This document shows positions 17,881 through 27,025 of a DNA stretch of 64,000 bases, piece by piece (positions within the stretch are counted from its first letter, which is position 1; each line of letters starts with the position of its first letter). The DNA comes from Bradyrhizobium sp. Lineage in GTDB: Bacteria > Pseudomonadota > Alphaproteobacteria > Rhizobiales > Xanthobacteraceae. The stretch lies in contig NZ_SSMW01000085.1 of NCBI RefSeq assembly GCF_004799405.1, forward strand, positions 43,383-107,382, in the 5' to 3' direction. The position numbers and the translations under genes were made by a program. The notes under the pieces are model-generated. The model ran no database searches, was not told the origin of the DNA, and saw only the letters and a list, made by a program, of their open reading frames with translations.

Positions 17881-18726
17881 TCAGCCCAACGTAACATTGT
17901 TCGCAGCCAGCAATGGCGGGAAATGCTCACCGCCCAGAAAAGCGTATTCATGTTCGCGCTGGGTCGTAAGCGGATCGAGGCTGACCAGGGTTTCGTCGAC
18001 GAAACCCGGATGGCACATCACTAGGCTATCTTCCGGCAGCCCCTCGAGAAATTGCGCCATCAGCGCGCCGAAGTCGGGCTGCCTGGAAAAATCATAGGCG
18101 CCGGCGAAAGCGGGATTAAAGGCGATACCGGCGCGCGCGGCGCGCCTGCGGAATTGCGCGCTGAGAATGTCGAGAAACAACGCCTTCGGCGCGCCGAGCC
18201 GCCTGGCCAGCGGTTGATCGCGTCCGCCCTGGCGAACCCAGGCATCGGGCGCGACTTCCTTCACCGCAGCCAGAAACGCGTGACGCACTGCGGGGAAAAG
18301 CTGCGCGTGCTGGTGACCGTCGACAAAATCCGGGGTGCGCCCAAACCGTTCTTGGAAAGCCGCGAACTGCGCCATCAATTCCGCGCGGATGATTTCGGGA
18401 TCGAGCCGCCCGAGCAGGCCCGCGCGCAGCAACTTCGGAAACGGAAAGAACATGCCGCCATCGAGCGGGCGAAAGTGCATCGTCAGCGGATGGAACGGCG
18501 CGGTCAGGGTGGCATGGAGGCCGACCGCGCATCGGGGGCTGCTGGCGACGACGGCCTGGAGTGCGCTGACTTCGTCGCGGCCGATCGCCGGGCCGACCAC
18601 CATCACCGAGGTGGCATTGAGCCGTCCGCGCTCGATCAGTTCGCGAATGGCGCGGTTGACGCCGGGGCTAAGACCGTAATCGTCGGCGCACAGCCAAATC
18701 CGGCGCGGCGGCGCGGCCTCGTTCAT
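17881..18726 (-). CDS. YdjC/ChbG/HpnK-family polysaccharide deacetylase
   Basis: This 281-residue protein begins with RRIWLCADDYGLSPGVNRAI, the metal-binding ADDYG motif of YdjC deacetylases. It later has GLHATLTAPF and DFVDGHQHAQLFP with the catalytic/metal His residues. These enzymes remove N-acetyl groups from amino sugars; NaxD acts on undecaprenyl-phosphate-linked sugar, ChbG on chitobiose, and HpnK is associated with hopanoid synthesis. The start overlaps the stop of the upstream glycosyltransferase by four bases (ATGA), which favours a NaxD-like role on the lipid-linked sugar that the transferase makes. Annotation pipelines may call it HpnK. Confidence 0.82.
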   Translation of the reverse strand: MNEAAPPRRIWLCADDYGLSPGVNRAIRELIERGRLNATSVMVVGPAIGRDEVSALQAVVASSPRCAVGLHATLTAPFHPLTMHFRPLDGGMFFPFPKLLRAGLLGRLDPEIIRAELMAQFAAFQERFGRTPDFVDGHQHAQLFPAVRHAFLAAVKEVAPDAWVRQGGRDQPLARRLGAPKALFLDILSAQFRRRAARAGIAFNPAFAGAYDFSRQPDFGALMAQFLEGLPEDSLVMCHPGFVDETLVSLDPLTTQREHEYAFLGGEHFPPLLAANNVTLG

Positions 18727-19763
18727 TCGGCGGCGGTCCGTTCGCTGTCGCTAACTTGCGCCGCGGCGCGTTTTTCGCTGTGCTCGGCCACGAAATAAAT
18801 CGGGCGTGCCTTCAGCTCGGAAAGAATCTTGCCGATATATTCGCCGACGATGCCGATCATGATGAGCTGGACGCCGCCGATGGTCATCAGGCCGACCACC
18901 AGCGACGGATAACCGGGGACGGATTTTCCGTTCATCCAGGTTTCCCAGAGGATGGAAAGCCCGAACAGGAAAGCCACGGTAGCGAGCAACACGCCGAGCA
19001 GGCTGGCCAGCCGCAGCGGCGCCACCGAGAAAGACGTCAGGCCTTCGATCGAAAGCCCGACCAGCCGGCCGGGGCTGAAGGTGGTGACGCCGTGGGCGCG
19101 GGCGGCGGGTTCGTAGTCGACGCGGATCTGCCGGAAGCCGATCCAGCTTGCGAGACCCTTGAAAAAACGGTTGCGCTCGGGAAGCTGCCGCAACGCTGCC
19201 ACGGCGCGCGGCGACAGCAGGCGGAAGTCGCCGGCATCTTCCGGGATTTTCTGCCGCGCGCCCCAGTTGATCAGAGCGTAGAACCCGTGCACGGCAAGCC
19301 GCCGGAACAGCGATTCATTGTCGCGATGGGCCTTGGCGGTGTAGACCACATCGTAGCCGTCATCGATCCAGTAGCCGACCAGCTTCTCGACCAGATCGGG
19401 CGGATGCTGGCCGTCACCGTCCATGAACAGCACGGCGCCGCGCCGGGCATGGTCCAATCCGGCCATCAACGCGGCTTCCTTGCCGAAATTGCGTGACAGC
19501 GACACCACCTGGACATCGAGCGCATCGGCCGCAAGTCCACGCGCGATGCGGAGCGTCGCGTCGGCGCTGCCGTCATCGACATAGACGACCTCGCTGGCAA
19601 GGCCGAAGCGCTGCCGCAGCGCTTTCGCCATTCCACTCAGCCGCTGGTGCAGAAGTGCCAGCCCGGCGGCCTCGTTGTACAAGGGGACGACGATCGACAG
19701 CCCCTGTGCCGCGGCGTTGGCTGCGGTGGTCGACAGGCCAGAAACATCCGTACCGAGCATCAT
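18723..19763 (-). CDS. Polyprenyl-phosphate glycosyltransferase, GT2 (GtrB/ArnC/FlmF2-like)
   Basis: The protein has 346 residues. The GT2 domain starts LSIVVPLYNEAAGLALLHQR, has VYVDDGSADATL and the metal motif FMDGDGQHPPDLVEKL, and then EDAGDFRLLSPRAV. Two C-terminal membrane helices (LASLLGVLLATVAFLFGLSI and VVGLMTIGGVQLIMIGIVGE) and the closing YIGKILSELKARP are typical of DPM1/GtrB-type enzymes that load a sugar onto undecaprenyl or dolichyl phosphate on the cytoplasmic face. It is translationally coupled to the YdjC deacetylase. Sugar identity is unknown; mannose or N-acetylhexosamine are candidates. Confidence 0.88.
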   Translation of the reverse strand: MMLGTDVSGLSTTAANAAAQGLSIVVPLYNEAAGLALLHQRLSGMAKALRQRFGLASEVVYVDDGSADATLRIARGLAADALDVQVVSLSRNFGKEAALMAGLDHARRGAVLFMDGDGQHPPDLVEKLVGYWIDDGYDVVYTAKAHRDNESLFRRLAVHGFYALINWGARQKIPEDAGDFRLLSPRAVAALRQLPERNRFFKGLASWIGFRQIRVDYEPAARAHGVTTFSPGRLVGLSIEGLTSFSVAPLRLASLLGVLLATVAFLFGLSILWETWMNGKSVPGYPSLVVGLMTIGGVQLIMIGIVGEYIGKILSELKARPIYFVAEHSEKRAAAQVSDSERTAAE

Positions 19764-19845
19764 CGATCAGGTCTCAAGCGTAAAAGATAACAAACATATG
19801 ACAGTCGCTGCAGGTTGTCGCCACCGGATGCGGCGGCTCTTTGCC

Positions 19846-20823
19846 TCACCGCGCCAGGAACTGTTCGAGTTTGGTGAACAACGGGTTGTCGCGGTCGAGC
19901 ACGTAGTCGAGCGATGCCACCGATACCGTCTCGGCGCCGTGGCTGCGAAGAAAGCTGGCCAGCGCGTAAAGCTGCGCCGGCGGACAGTGCAGCGTCACCA
20001 TGCCCGAAGATGTCGGCCCGCCGAACGGCGACACCACGTCGAAACGATTATGCGCTTCGGCCAGCAGCGTCGCGTCGCATCCGGTAAAGCGGGTGCGGAC
20101 CTCCCGGTATTTGCTGGCGCGGGCGCGGGCGGCGATATGATCCAGGATGACGCGCGCGGTCTCGCGGGCTTGATCCGACCAGTCGGCATCCCGCGAGGCC
20201 ACCAGATTGGCGTGGCTGCGCAGGATCACGCCGTCGTCGAGTACCTTGAGGCCGTTGGCGGCGAGCGTGGCGCCGGTCGTCGTGATATCGACGATCATCT
20301 CGGCGGTCCCGACCGCCGGTGCGCCCTCGGTCGCGCCGGCGCTCTCGACGATCCGGTAATCGACCACGCCGTGTGACGCAAAGAATGCCCTTGTGAGGTT
20401 GATGTATTTGGTCGCAATCCGCATCCGCCGGTTATGCTGCGCGCGGAATCCGGTGGTGACATCGTCGAGATCGGCCATGGTCCGGACGTCGATCCAGGCC
20501 TGCGGCACCGCCACCACGACATTGGCGTTGCCAAAGCCGAGATTGTCGATCATGGCAACGCGCTTGTCCGCCTCGGCGATGCTTTCGCGCACCAGGTCTT
20601 CGCCGGTCACCCCGAGATGCACGGCGCCGCGCGCCAGTTGCGAGGCGATTTCGCTGGCCGAAAGATAGGCGATCTCGACATTGTCGAGCCCGTTGATGGT
20701 ACCGCGATAGTCGCGGGCGCCGCGCGGTTTCGCCAGTGAAAGTCCGGCACGGGTGAAGAACGCCTCGGTGTTTTCCTGCAGGCGGCCTTTCGACGGAACG
20801 GCAAGAACGAACGGCGCTGTCAT
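19846..20823 (-). CDS. hisG: ATP phosphoribosyltransferase HisG
   Basis: The protein has 325 residues. The N-terminal catalytic half begins [19 protein letters not shown]. It carries [24 protein letters not shown] and the PRPP-binding [20 protein letters not shown]. It performs the first step of histidine synthesis (ATP + PRPP). It is about 100 residues longer than the short HisG that normally pairs with HisZ. The extra C-terminus ([20 protein letters not shown] and onward) looks like a HisG_C/ACT-like fold. It overlaps hisZ by four bases (ATGA). Confidence 0.95.
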   Translation of the reverse strand: MTAPFVLAVPSKGRLQENTEAFFTRAGLSLAKPRGARDYRGTINGLDNVEIAYLSASEIASQLARGAVHLGVTGEDLVRESIAEADKRVAMIDNLGFGNANVVVAVPQAWIDVRTMADLDDVTTGFRAQHNRRMRIATKYINLTRAFFASHGVVDYRIVESAGATEGAPAVGTAEMIVDITTTGATLAANGLKVLDDGVILRSHANLVASRDADWSDQARETARVILDHIAARARASKYREVRTRFTGCDATLLAEAHNRFDVVSPFGGPTSSGMVTLHCPPAQLYALASFLRSHGAETVSVASLDYVLDRDNPLFTKLEQFLAR

Positions 20824-21995
20824 GACGCGCTCCCGCTGATGCCTTGTTCGGCAGCCTTGCGGCCCAGTTGCGTCAAGGTTTCGACCCAGATCGAAAACCC
20901 GACCGCCGGAATTGGCGTGCCGGAACCAAGCTGGGTCATCAATCCGTCATAGCGCCCGCCCGCCACCAGCGGCTCGGCGCCGTTACCCCTGGCGTGCAGT
21001 TCGAACTCAAATCCCGTGTAGTAATCGAGGCCGCGTCCGAACGAGGTGGAAAAGCGCGTCAGACTGGTATCGATGCCGCGCGCGGCCATGAAACCGATGC
21101 GGCTTTCCAACTGGTCGATCGCGGCAGTGATATCGAGGTTTGCGTCTTCGGCCAGCGCGCGCAACTGCGCGACCGCCTCGTCCGGGTCACCCGCGATCGC
21201 CAGGAATCGCTTGATCAGGTCGAGCGCGTTGCGCGGCAGCGCGCCGCCCTTCAGGGTCGACTGTTCGAGGAAGCGATCGGCGATTTCGGAGACCGAGCGG
21301 CCGCCGACATTGGTGGTGCCGGCGATCGACATCAGGTCGGTGACCAGCGCCAGCGCCGCCTTGCGGTCGGAGCCCGCAAGGGCGGCGAGCACGCCCTCAT
21401 ATTCGTTGCGGCTCGAACCGGTCGCCAGCGTCAGCCGCTCGATGTCCTGTTCCAGGCTGATCTTGCGGTTGAAGTCCTTGATCAGCCGCCGCCGCCACAC
21501 CGGGTACAGCCCGAGTGCGTCGATCAGCGCGATGAACAGCGCCACGTCGCCGGTGCGGATTTCAACCTCGGTCAACCCGAGCGCGCTGGTGGCTTCCAGC
21601 GCCAATGCGAGCATCTCCGCATCGGCGGCGGCGCGATCCTGCCGGCCGAAGGATTCGATGCCGGCCTGCAAAAACTCGCTCGGTTGCCCGCCGCGATAGC
21701 GAAACACCGGCCCGAGATAGCTGAAGCCGGCGGGCTGGCCAGCGCGACCGGAGGCGAGATAATCCCGCGCCACCGGGATGGTGAGGTCGGGGCGAAGGCA
21801 CAGTTCCTCGCCGCTGGCGTCGGTGGTCAAATAGAGGCTTTTCCGGATGTCCTCGCCCGACAGATCGAGGAACGGCTCGGCAGGCTGCAGGATCGCCGGC
21901 TCGGCCTGGACGTAACCGGCCTGCGCGAACGACAATAGCAGCGCCTCCGCCCATGCGGCGGATCCGGTCGCACGAGGGGCGGCGGTCACGGTCAT
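20820..21995 (-). CDS. hisZ: ATP phosphoribosyltransferase regulatory subunit HisZ
   Basis: The call is 391 residues from the ATG at 21995; a TTG 36 bases upstream is an alternative. It is a histidyl-tRNA-synthetase-like fold without tRNA function: [37 protein letters not shown] and [16 protein letters not shown] correspond to HisRS motifs, and the anticodon domain is absent. HisZ activates HisG and confers histidine feedback. It is translated just before hisG in an overlapping pair. Confidence 0.93.
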   Translation of the reverse strand: MTVTAAPRATGSAAWAEALLLSFAQAGYVQAEPAILQPAEPFLDLSGEDIRKSLYLTTDASGEELCLRPDLTIPVARDYLASGRAGQPAGFSYLGPVFRYRGGQPSEFLQAGIESFGRQDRAAADAEMLALALEATSALGLTEVEIRTGDVALFIALIDALGLYPVWRRRLIKDFNRKISLEQDIERLTLATGSSRNEYEGVLAALAGSDRKAALALVTDLMSIAGTTNVGGRSVSEIADRFLEQSTLKGGALPRNALDLIKRFLAIAGDPDEAVAQLRALAEDANLDITAAIDQLESRIGFMAARGIDTSLTRFSTSFGRGLDYYTGFEFELHARGNGAEPLVAGGRYDGLMTQLGSGTPIPAVGFSIWVETLTQLGRKAAEQGISGSAS

Positions 21996-22145
21996 CTCAA
22001 GGTCCAGGTATCCCGGCGAACGGGCTTGCAAGTTCAGGCGGAGCAGCCCCTTAGCATGGCTCGGGCCGGGTTTCGACCGGGATCGGCCAAGTCGCTTAAT
22101 GACCTGCCAAAATCCCGGCCAAGCACAAATGGTTAAGGCCGTAAC

Positions 22146-22907
22146 CTATCCGCGCGAGCCGGGTCCGGTCCAGTCGCCCAGCGCCGCCTGCACCAGCGCC
22201 AGCGCCGCCACCGCCGCGGTGTCGGCCCGCAGGATCCTCGGCCCCAGCGAAAGCCTCAAGATCCGGGGCTGGCGCAGCAGCATGGCGCGCTCTTCCTCGG
22301 CAAATCCACCTTCGGGGCCGATCAGGACATCGATGCCGCCGCCAGGTGCCGGCCCGCTCTGCAGCGCCTGCCACGGACTGGCGGTCTCGGCGGCCTCGTC
22401 GCAGAAGATCAGCAGGCGCTGGGGCTCGCGACGGCTCAGATAGCGATCGAGCGCGATCGGCTCGGCGACACCGGCGATGCTCAGGATGCCGCATTGCTCG
22501 GCGGCCTCGATGACGTTGGCCCGCATCCGCTCGCCGTTGACCCTGCTGACATGGGTGTGGCGGGTCAAAACCGGCTGCAGCGAGGATGCGCCCATCTCGA
22601 CCGCTTTCTGCACCATGTAGTCGAGCCGGGCATGTTTCAGCGGCGCAAAAACGTAAACGAGGTCGGGCAGGTGATCCTGGGTCCGGGTCCGGGCGACGAT
22701 ATGGAGACCGTCCGGCCGCTTGCGGCCCGCGATGGTCGCCTGCCATTCGCCATCGCGCCCGTTGAACACCAGGATGGTGTCCCCCGCGGCAAGCCGCAGC
22801 ACATTGCCGAGATAGTTGCTCTGGTCGCGCTCAAGCACGACGGTTTCGCCCGCTGCAAGCGCGGCGTCGGCAAACAGCCGGGGCTTGCGAAAATCGAGTT
22901 GAGGCAT
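22146..22907 (-). CDS. rsmE: 16S rRNA m3U1498 methyltransferase RsmE
   Basis: The call is 253 residues from the ATG at 22907 (GGAA upstream; a TTG two codons earlier is possible). A PUA-like N-terminal domain (NYLGNVLRLAAGDTILVFNG) precedes a SPOUT fold with the AdoMet-binding knot IDVLIGPEGGFAEEE and LSLGPRILRADTAAVAALAL. It methylates uridine 1498 of 16S rRNA. Same strand as hisZ but separated by 150 bases. Confidence 0.94.
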   Translation of the reverse strand: MPQLDFRKPRLFADAALAAGETVVLERDQSNYLGNVLRLAAGDTILVFNGRDGEWQATIAGRKRPDGLHIVARTRTQDHLPDLVYVFAPLKHARLDYMVQKAVEMGASSLQPVLTRHTHVSRVNGERMRANVIEAAEQCGILSIAGVAEPIALDRYLSRREPQRLLIFCDEAAETASPWQALQSGPAPGGGIDVLIGPEGGFAEEERAMLLRQPRILRLSLGPRILRADTAAVAALALVQAALGDWTGPGSRG

Positions 22908-23124
22908 GGTCAATGTTCCAATCCGCGGCGTCTTTTAGACCAAAATACGCAATTATCGCCATCAGGCGCGGCCCTACGCCGCGCTGTTGCCAAATTCCAC
23001 GGGTTGTTAAGGGCTGGCAGGAATCGTAGAAAGCATCGTAAAAAGCCGCGATCGGAAATCGTTCCGTCACCGGGAAACCTGTCTATCACATGTGGGACCA
23101 TCGGACCTTGCCGGAGGAACAGCT

Positions 23125-23802
23125 TTGACCATCCGCCGCTGGATCGTGCCGCTGACCGTGGCCTTTGCTGTCGTTCATGCCGGCCACGGCTTCGCGCAAG
23201 GCGCCTTTCCGGCGCCGTTGCCCGGTCAGACTTCTCCCCCGGCTAACGACCCGGCATTTCCGCCGGTGAATGGCGCTGCGCCAAGAGCGACCATGGCCGC
23301 TCCCAGCCCTGGTTCGTTCCCGGCCACCGGAGCGGCGCCGCTCTCCGGGGGGTCTTTCGCGCCGCCCGCGCCGCCGTCGCAGCAGGCGGGAGGCCAGGTG
23401 GATTGCATGAAGGAATTCCTCCCGCTGCGGGAAGACGCCGAGAAGCGTGGCAAAATGATCAAGGAAGCCAGCGACCGGCACGCGTCCGCTGAAGAAGCCT
23501 GCAAGCTGATCGGAAATTTCGGCGCGGCCGAAATGAAGATGATCAAATATGTTGAAGCTCACGCCGCCAAGTGCGGGATTCCGGTGCAGATATCGGAACA
23601 GTTGAAGAACGGCCACAAGAACACCGAGGGCATGCAGAAGAAGGTCTGCGCGGTGGCGCAGCAACAGCAGCAAAAAGCACCGGCCGGCCCGAGCCTGAGC
23701 GAAGTGCTGGGCTCTGCGGCCCAGCTTCCGGACGCCAAGGCGGCGAAGAGGAGCGGCGGCAGCACGTTCGATACACTGAACGGCAACGTGCTGGCGCGAT
23801 GA
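23125..23802 (+). CDS. Exported protein of unknown function
   Basis: The best start is the TTG at 23125, six bases after GGAGGA, giving 225 residues; an in-frame GTG at 23092 lacks a site. A signal peptide (TIRRWIVPLTVAFAVV, ending GFA|QGAFP) is followed by about 80 residues rich in Pro, Ala, Gly and Ser. A helical, charged domain begins at QVDCMKEFLPLREDAEKRGK. Three Cys residues are spread over it (DCMKE, EACKLI, AAKCGI), with another in KKVCAV, so disulfides are possible. A Gln run precedes the end. It has no recognised domain. ubiA follows after ten bases on the same strand. Confidence 0.65.
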   Translation: MTIRRWIVPLTVAFAVVHAGHGFAQGAFPAPLPGQTSPPANDPAFPPVNGAAPRATMAAPSPGSFPATGAAPLSGGSFAPPAPPSQQAGGQVDCMKEFLPLREDAEKRGKMIKEASDRHASAEEACKLIGNFGAAEMKMIKYVEAHAAKCGIPVQISEQLKNGHKNTEGMQKKVCAVAQQQQQKAPAGPSLSEVLGSAAQLPDAKAAKRSGGSTFDTLNGNVLAR

Positions 23803-23812
23803 CCGACAAAAC

Positions 23813-24745
23813 ATGAGCGGTGCGACGGCCCGTGTTGCTGACGCGACCGGCAACTGGGTCGATAACCGCGCGCCGCTATGGTCGCGGCCGTACCTGCGGC
23901 TCTCCCGTCTGGACCGTCCGATCGGATCGTGGCTGCTGTTGATGCCGTGCTGGTGGTCGGCGGCGCTGGCCGCCGGTGTCGCCCATGATCCCAGCCGATT
24001 ACCCCTGATCCTTGCGCTGTTCTTCATCGGCGCCTTCGTCATGCGCGGCGCCGGGTGCACCTGGAACGACATTACCGATCGCGATCTCGATGCGCTGGTC
24101 GAACGGACGCGGTCGCGGCCGATTCCGGCGGGACAGGTGAGCGTGCCGCAGGCGATGGCGTTTCTTGTCGTTCAGGCGCTGATCGGTTTGGCGGTGCTGC
24201 TGCAATTCAACCGCACGGCAGTCGCGACCGGGATCGCTTCGCTGGTCATCGTCGCGGTCTATCCGTTCATGAAGCGGATCACCTGGTGGCCGCAGATCGT
24301 GCTCGGCCTGGCATTCTCCTGGGGCGCGCTGATGGGATTTGCAGTGATACGGCAGCGGATCGATGCGACCGCGCTGATGCTGTATGCCGGCTCGATCGCC
24401 TGGGTGATCGGCTACGATACCATCTACGCCCACCAGGACAGCGAGGACGACGCGCTGATCGGCATCAAGTCGACCGCGCTTTTGTTCGGCGCCCGCACCG
24501 GTCCGGCGTTGATGGCGTTTTACGCAGCGGCGGTGGCGCTGATCGGGGTATCGCTGGCGCTTGCGGAGGCGCGATGGCCGGCCTGGATCGGGCTTGCCGC
24601 GTTTGCGGCGCATCTGGCGTGGCAGGTTGCGCGGCTTGATATTTCGAACCCCGCATTATGCCTGCGGATTTTCAAATCCAACCGCGATGCCGGTTTGTTG
24701 CTGTTTGCAGGACTGCTGGCGGATGCGGTGATGCGGGCGGCTTGA
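23813..24745 (+). CDS. ubiA: 4-hydroxybenzoate polyprenyltransferase UbiA
   Basis: The 310-residue integral membrane protein has about eight hydrophobic helices and both Asp-rich prenyl-diphosphate-binding motifs: NDITDRDLDALVERTRSRPI in the second loop and YDTIYAHQDSEDDALIGIKS in the sixth. It attaches the polyprenyl chain to 4-hydroxybenzoate in ubiquinone synthesis. The length is normal. It converges on the DUF6101-like gene. Confidence 0.95.
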   Translation: MSGATARVADATGNWVDNRAPLWSRPYLRLSRLDRPIGSWLLLMPCWWSAALAAGVAHDPSRLPLILALFFIGAFVMRGAGCTWNDITDRDLDALVERTRSRPIPAGQVSVPQAMAFLVVQALIGLAVLLQFNRTAVATGIASLVIVAVYPFMKRITWWPQIVLGLAFSWGALMGFAVIRQRIDATALMLYAGSIAWVIGYDTIYAHQDSEDDALIGIKSTALLFGARTGPALMAFYAAAVALIGVSLALAEARWPAWIGLAAFAAHLAWQVARLDISNPALCLRIFKSNRDAGLLLFAGLLADAVMRAA

Positions 24746-24760
24746 GCCGCAGTTCGGGAT

Positions 24761-24776
24761 GACGCCCATGGGCGTC
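24761..24776. repeat. Perfect 16-bp palindrome between ubiA and the next, converging gene
   Basis: GACGCCCATGGGCGTC is fully self-complementary with no loop. It lies 16 bases after the ubiA stop and 16 bases before the converging stop. No T-run follows, so it is not a standard terminator. Function unknown. Confidence 0.5.
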
Positions 24777-24791
24777 GCGGGATGGAACTCT

Positions 24792-25316
24792 TCAATCCCG
24801 CGCGATGATTTCGCGCTCGCCCCGATGGGCATTCGCCGGATTGAGCAGATCGCCGCCGCGCCGGCGCACCAGGAATTTCGGCCGCCGAGCCCGGATCGCG
24901 TTATGCCGCCGCCGCCGCTGCGCCGGTTCGCTCGCTTTGTCTTCCGGCAATTGCGGAAGCGCGAAGATGTCGCTCCACATCCGCCATGCCGCAGCGATCT
25001 CTTCGCTGTCGGAACTCACGCACAGCGGAATGGTCAAGGACGGATCGCGATGGACCAGCGCCAGCATCTGGGCATCGTCGATGCCGCGCAGGCCAACGCC
25101 GAGAAAATCGCTGACGCGGACGTTGATCGCCATCCGCATGCCGTGGACGGCGCGATGCAATACGACGCGTTCGCGATGAAGTTCGATTTGACGCAAGCCG
25201 CCGTCCGCGCGGGTATCGTGCGCAGGGAAGCTTACGGGTAGAGAGAGAGGGTCGAGCCGCATGGCGCGGCTCGACCCGGCGGGATTGATCCCGCTTGTTG
25301 CAGTTTGACGCCTCAC
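24792..25316 (-). CDS. Conserved protein of unknown function (DUF6101-like)
   Basis: The call is 174 residues from the GTG at 25316, chosen because GGGGAG lies eight bases upstream; the ATG at 25262 is the alternative. The first half holds MRLDPLSLPVSF, LRQIELHRERVVLHRAVHGM and VRVSDFLGVGLRG. The C-terminal half is very basic (PAQRRRRHNAIRARRPKFLV). It resembles the short DUF6101 proteins of Bradyrhizobium from memory, without a known function. A strong inverted repeat lies within codons 14-23. Confidence 0.6.
   Translation of the reverse strand: MRRQTATSGINPAGSSRAMRLDPLSLPVSFPAHDTRADGGLRQIELHRERVVLHRAVHGMRMAINVRVSDFLGVGLRGIDDAQMLALVHRDPSLTIPLCVSSDSEEIAAAWRMWSDIFALPQLPEDKASEPAQRRRRHNAIRARRPKFLVRRRGGDLLNPANAHRGEREIIARD
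25249..25277. repeat. 12-bp inverted repeat inside the 5' coding region of the DUF6101-like gene
   Basis: GGGTCGAGCCGC and its exact complement flank the 5-base loop ATGGC. The hairpin spans the internal in-frame ATG of the gene. In the mRNA it would be a very stable stem near the start of translation. Confidence 0.6.
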
Positions 25317-25624
25317 GGCTTTATCTCCCCGCCGGGATTATGCTCCCGGTCGATACGTGAGACCCTAGTCGAGCCGCGTCCGAATCGGCTTAAAAAGGCT
25401 GGTTAATCGGAGGTCACCTGCCCAGCTTCCGCCCGCATGATTGACAAGACCTTGGCTCACATGATTGACGAGACCTTGCGAAAGACCGGTGAAATTGCTT
25501 GGCTTCGAGCCCGCGAAATGCTTGAAGTCCGCATGAATCAGGCACATCTCATGGGTTCATTGATTTGCATCCGGGCCTCGTTCGGTGCTCCCTGAATCCT
25601 CCTGCAATCCCCGGGATTTTGTTC
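25317..25624. other. Divergent intergenic region upstream of tldE
   Basis: These 308 bases hold no convincing gene. A 19-base direct repeat (CATGATTGACAAGACCTTG at 25436-25454, and with one change at 25460-25478) has a 24-base period. A minus-strand frame here would encode a matching 8-residue repeat but has no ribosome site. Promoters for both flanking genes should be here, though none is obvious. Confidence 0.4.
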
Positions 25625-27025
25625 GTGATCTCTTCACCATCAGCCACATCATCGCTTTCATCCGGCGCCGCGACATCCGATCTGTTCGATCAATCCGCCC
25701 TCAGCACGCTGGCGCAGCGGCTGGTCGAGGCCGCGCGGCGCGCCGGCGCGGACGCCGCCGACGCGGTGGCGGTGCGCGGCATCTCGCAAGGCGTTGAGGT
25801 GCGCGACGGGCGGGTCGAGGAATCCGAACGCTCGGAAGGCGACGACGTCGGGTTGCGCGTCCTGGTCGGACAGCGGCAGGCGGTGGTTTCGACCAACGAC
25901 GTCAGCGGCGATGGCGTCGCCAGGCTCGCCGAGCGCGCGGTTGCGTTGGCGCGCGTCGCGCCGGACGACAAATATGTCGGTCTTGCCGATCCGTCCCTGC
26001 TGGCGCGCGATTTCCCCGAACTCGATCTGCTCGACCCCGAGATACCCTCGACGTCGGAGCTCGAGCGCCGCGCTCGTGAAGCCGAGGCGGCGGCACTCGC
26101 CGTCAAAGGCGTTACCAAATCGGGCGGCGCGTCGGCTTCCACCGGAATTGGCGGCATGGTGCTGGTGACATCCACCGGCTTCCACGGCTCTTACCTGCGT
26201 TCGGGCCACGGCATCTCGGTGACGGCGATATCCGGCGAAGGCACCGGCATGGAGCGCGACTATGACTTCACCTCGGCGCCGCATGCCTCGGACCTTGCAT
26301 CGCCCGAAAGCGTAGGCCGCACCGCGGGCGAGCGCACGGTCGCGCGCGCCAATCCACGCAAGGTCGAGACCTGCAAGGTGCCGGTGGTGTTCGATCCCCG
26401 CGTCTCCGGATCGCTGGTCGGCCATCTCGTCGGCGCGGTGAACGGCGCTTCGATCGCGCGCAAGACCAGTTTCCTGAAAGACCGTCTCGGCGAGCAGTTG
26501 TTCGCAAAAAATATCCGCATCGTCGACGATCCGTTGCGGGTGCGCGGGCTGCGGTCGCAGTCGTTCGACGCCGAGGGCGTCAAGGTCAAGAAGCTCGCCA
26601 TCATCGATCAGGGCGTGCTGACCTCGTGGCTGCTGGACTGCGCGACCGCGCGCGAACTGGGTCTGGTGACCAACGGCCACGCCCAGCGCGGCGTGTCGTC
26701 GTCGCCGTCGCCGGGATCGTATAATCTGTATCTCGAAGCCGGCGAGCCGACGCCCGCCGAGCTGATCTCCGACATCAAGCAGGGGTTTTACGTCACCGAC
26801 CTGATCGGCTCGGGCGTCAACGGCGTCACCGGCGACTATAGCCGAGGCGCATCCGGCTTCTGGATCGAGAATGGCGAGATTACGTATGCCGTAAGCGAGG
26901 TTACGATCGCGGGACATCTGCTCGGGATATTCAAATCGCTGGTGCCCGCCAACGACCTGAAATTCCGTTACGGCGTCGACGCTCCGACGCTGCGCATCGA
27001 GGGATTGACGGTTGGCGGACGCTAG
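25625..27025 (+). CDS. TldD/PmbA (TldE) family metalloprotease subunit
   Basis: The call is 466 residues from the GTG at 25625; a TTG at 25565 is possible, and neither has a strong site. Domain marks are RRAGADAADAVAVRGISQGV, GLRVLVGQRQAVVSTNDVS, KVPVVFDPRVSGSLVGHLVG and the end GVTGDYSRGASGFWIENGEI. This is the TldE/PmbA side, which lacks the HExxxH-type zinc site of TldD and acts as partner in a heterodimeric protease. Such proteins mature microcins and process other peptides. The next gene overlaps its stop by 14 bases. Confidence 0.87.
   Translation: MISSPSATSSLSSGAATSDLFDQSALSTLAQRLVEAARRAGADAADAVAVRGISQGVEVRDGRVEESERSEGDDVGLRVLVGQRQAVVSTNDVSGDGVARLAERAVALARVAPDDKYVGLADPSLLARDFPELDLLDPEIPSTSELERRAREAEAAALAVKGVTKSGGASASTGIGGMVLVTSTGFHGSYLRSGHGISVTAISGEGTGMERDYDFTSAPHASDLASPESVGRTAGERTVARANPRKVETCKVPVVFDPRVSGSLVGHLVGAVNGASIARKTSFLKDRLGEQLFAKNIRIVDDPLRVRGLRSQSFDAEGVKVKKLAIIDQGVLTSWLLDCATARELGLVTNGHAQRGVSSSPSPGSYNLYLEAGEPTPAELISDIKQGFYVTDLIGSGVNGVTGDYSRGASGFWIENGEITYAVSEVTIAGHLLGIFKSLVPANDLKFRYGVDAPTLRIEGLTVGGR

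Noticed and set aside
25365..25547. 60-residue minus-strand frame with an SQGLVNHV-type repeat
   Set aside because: The repeat reflects the DNA direct repeat. No ribosome site and no similarity.
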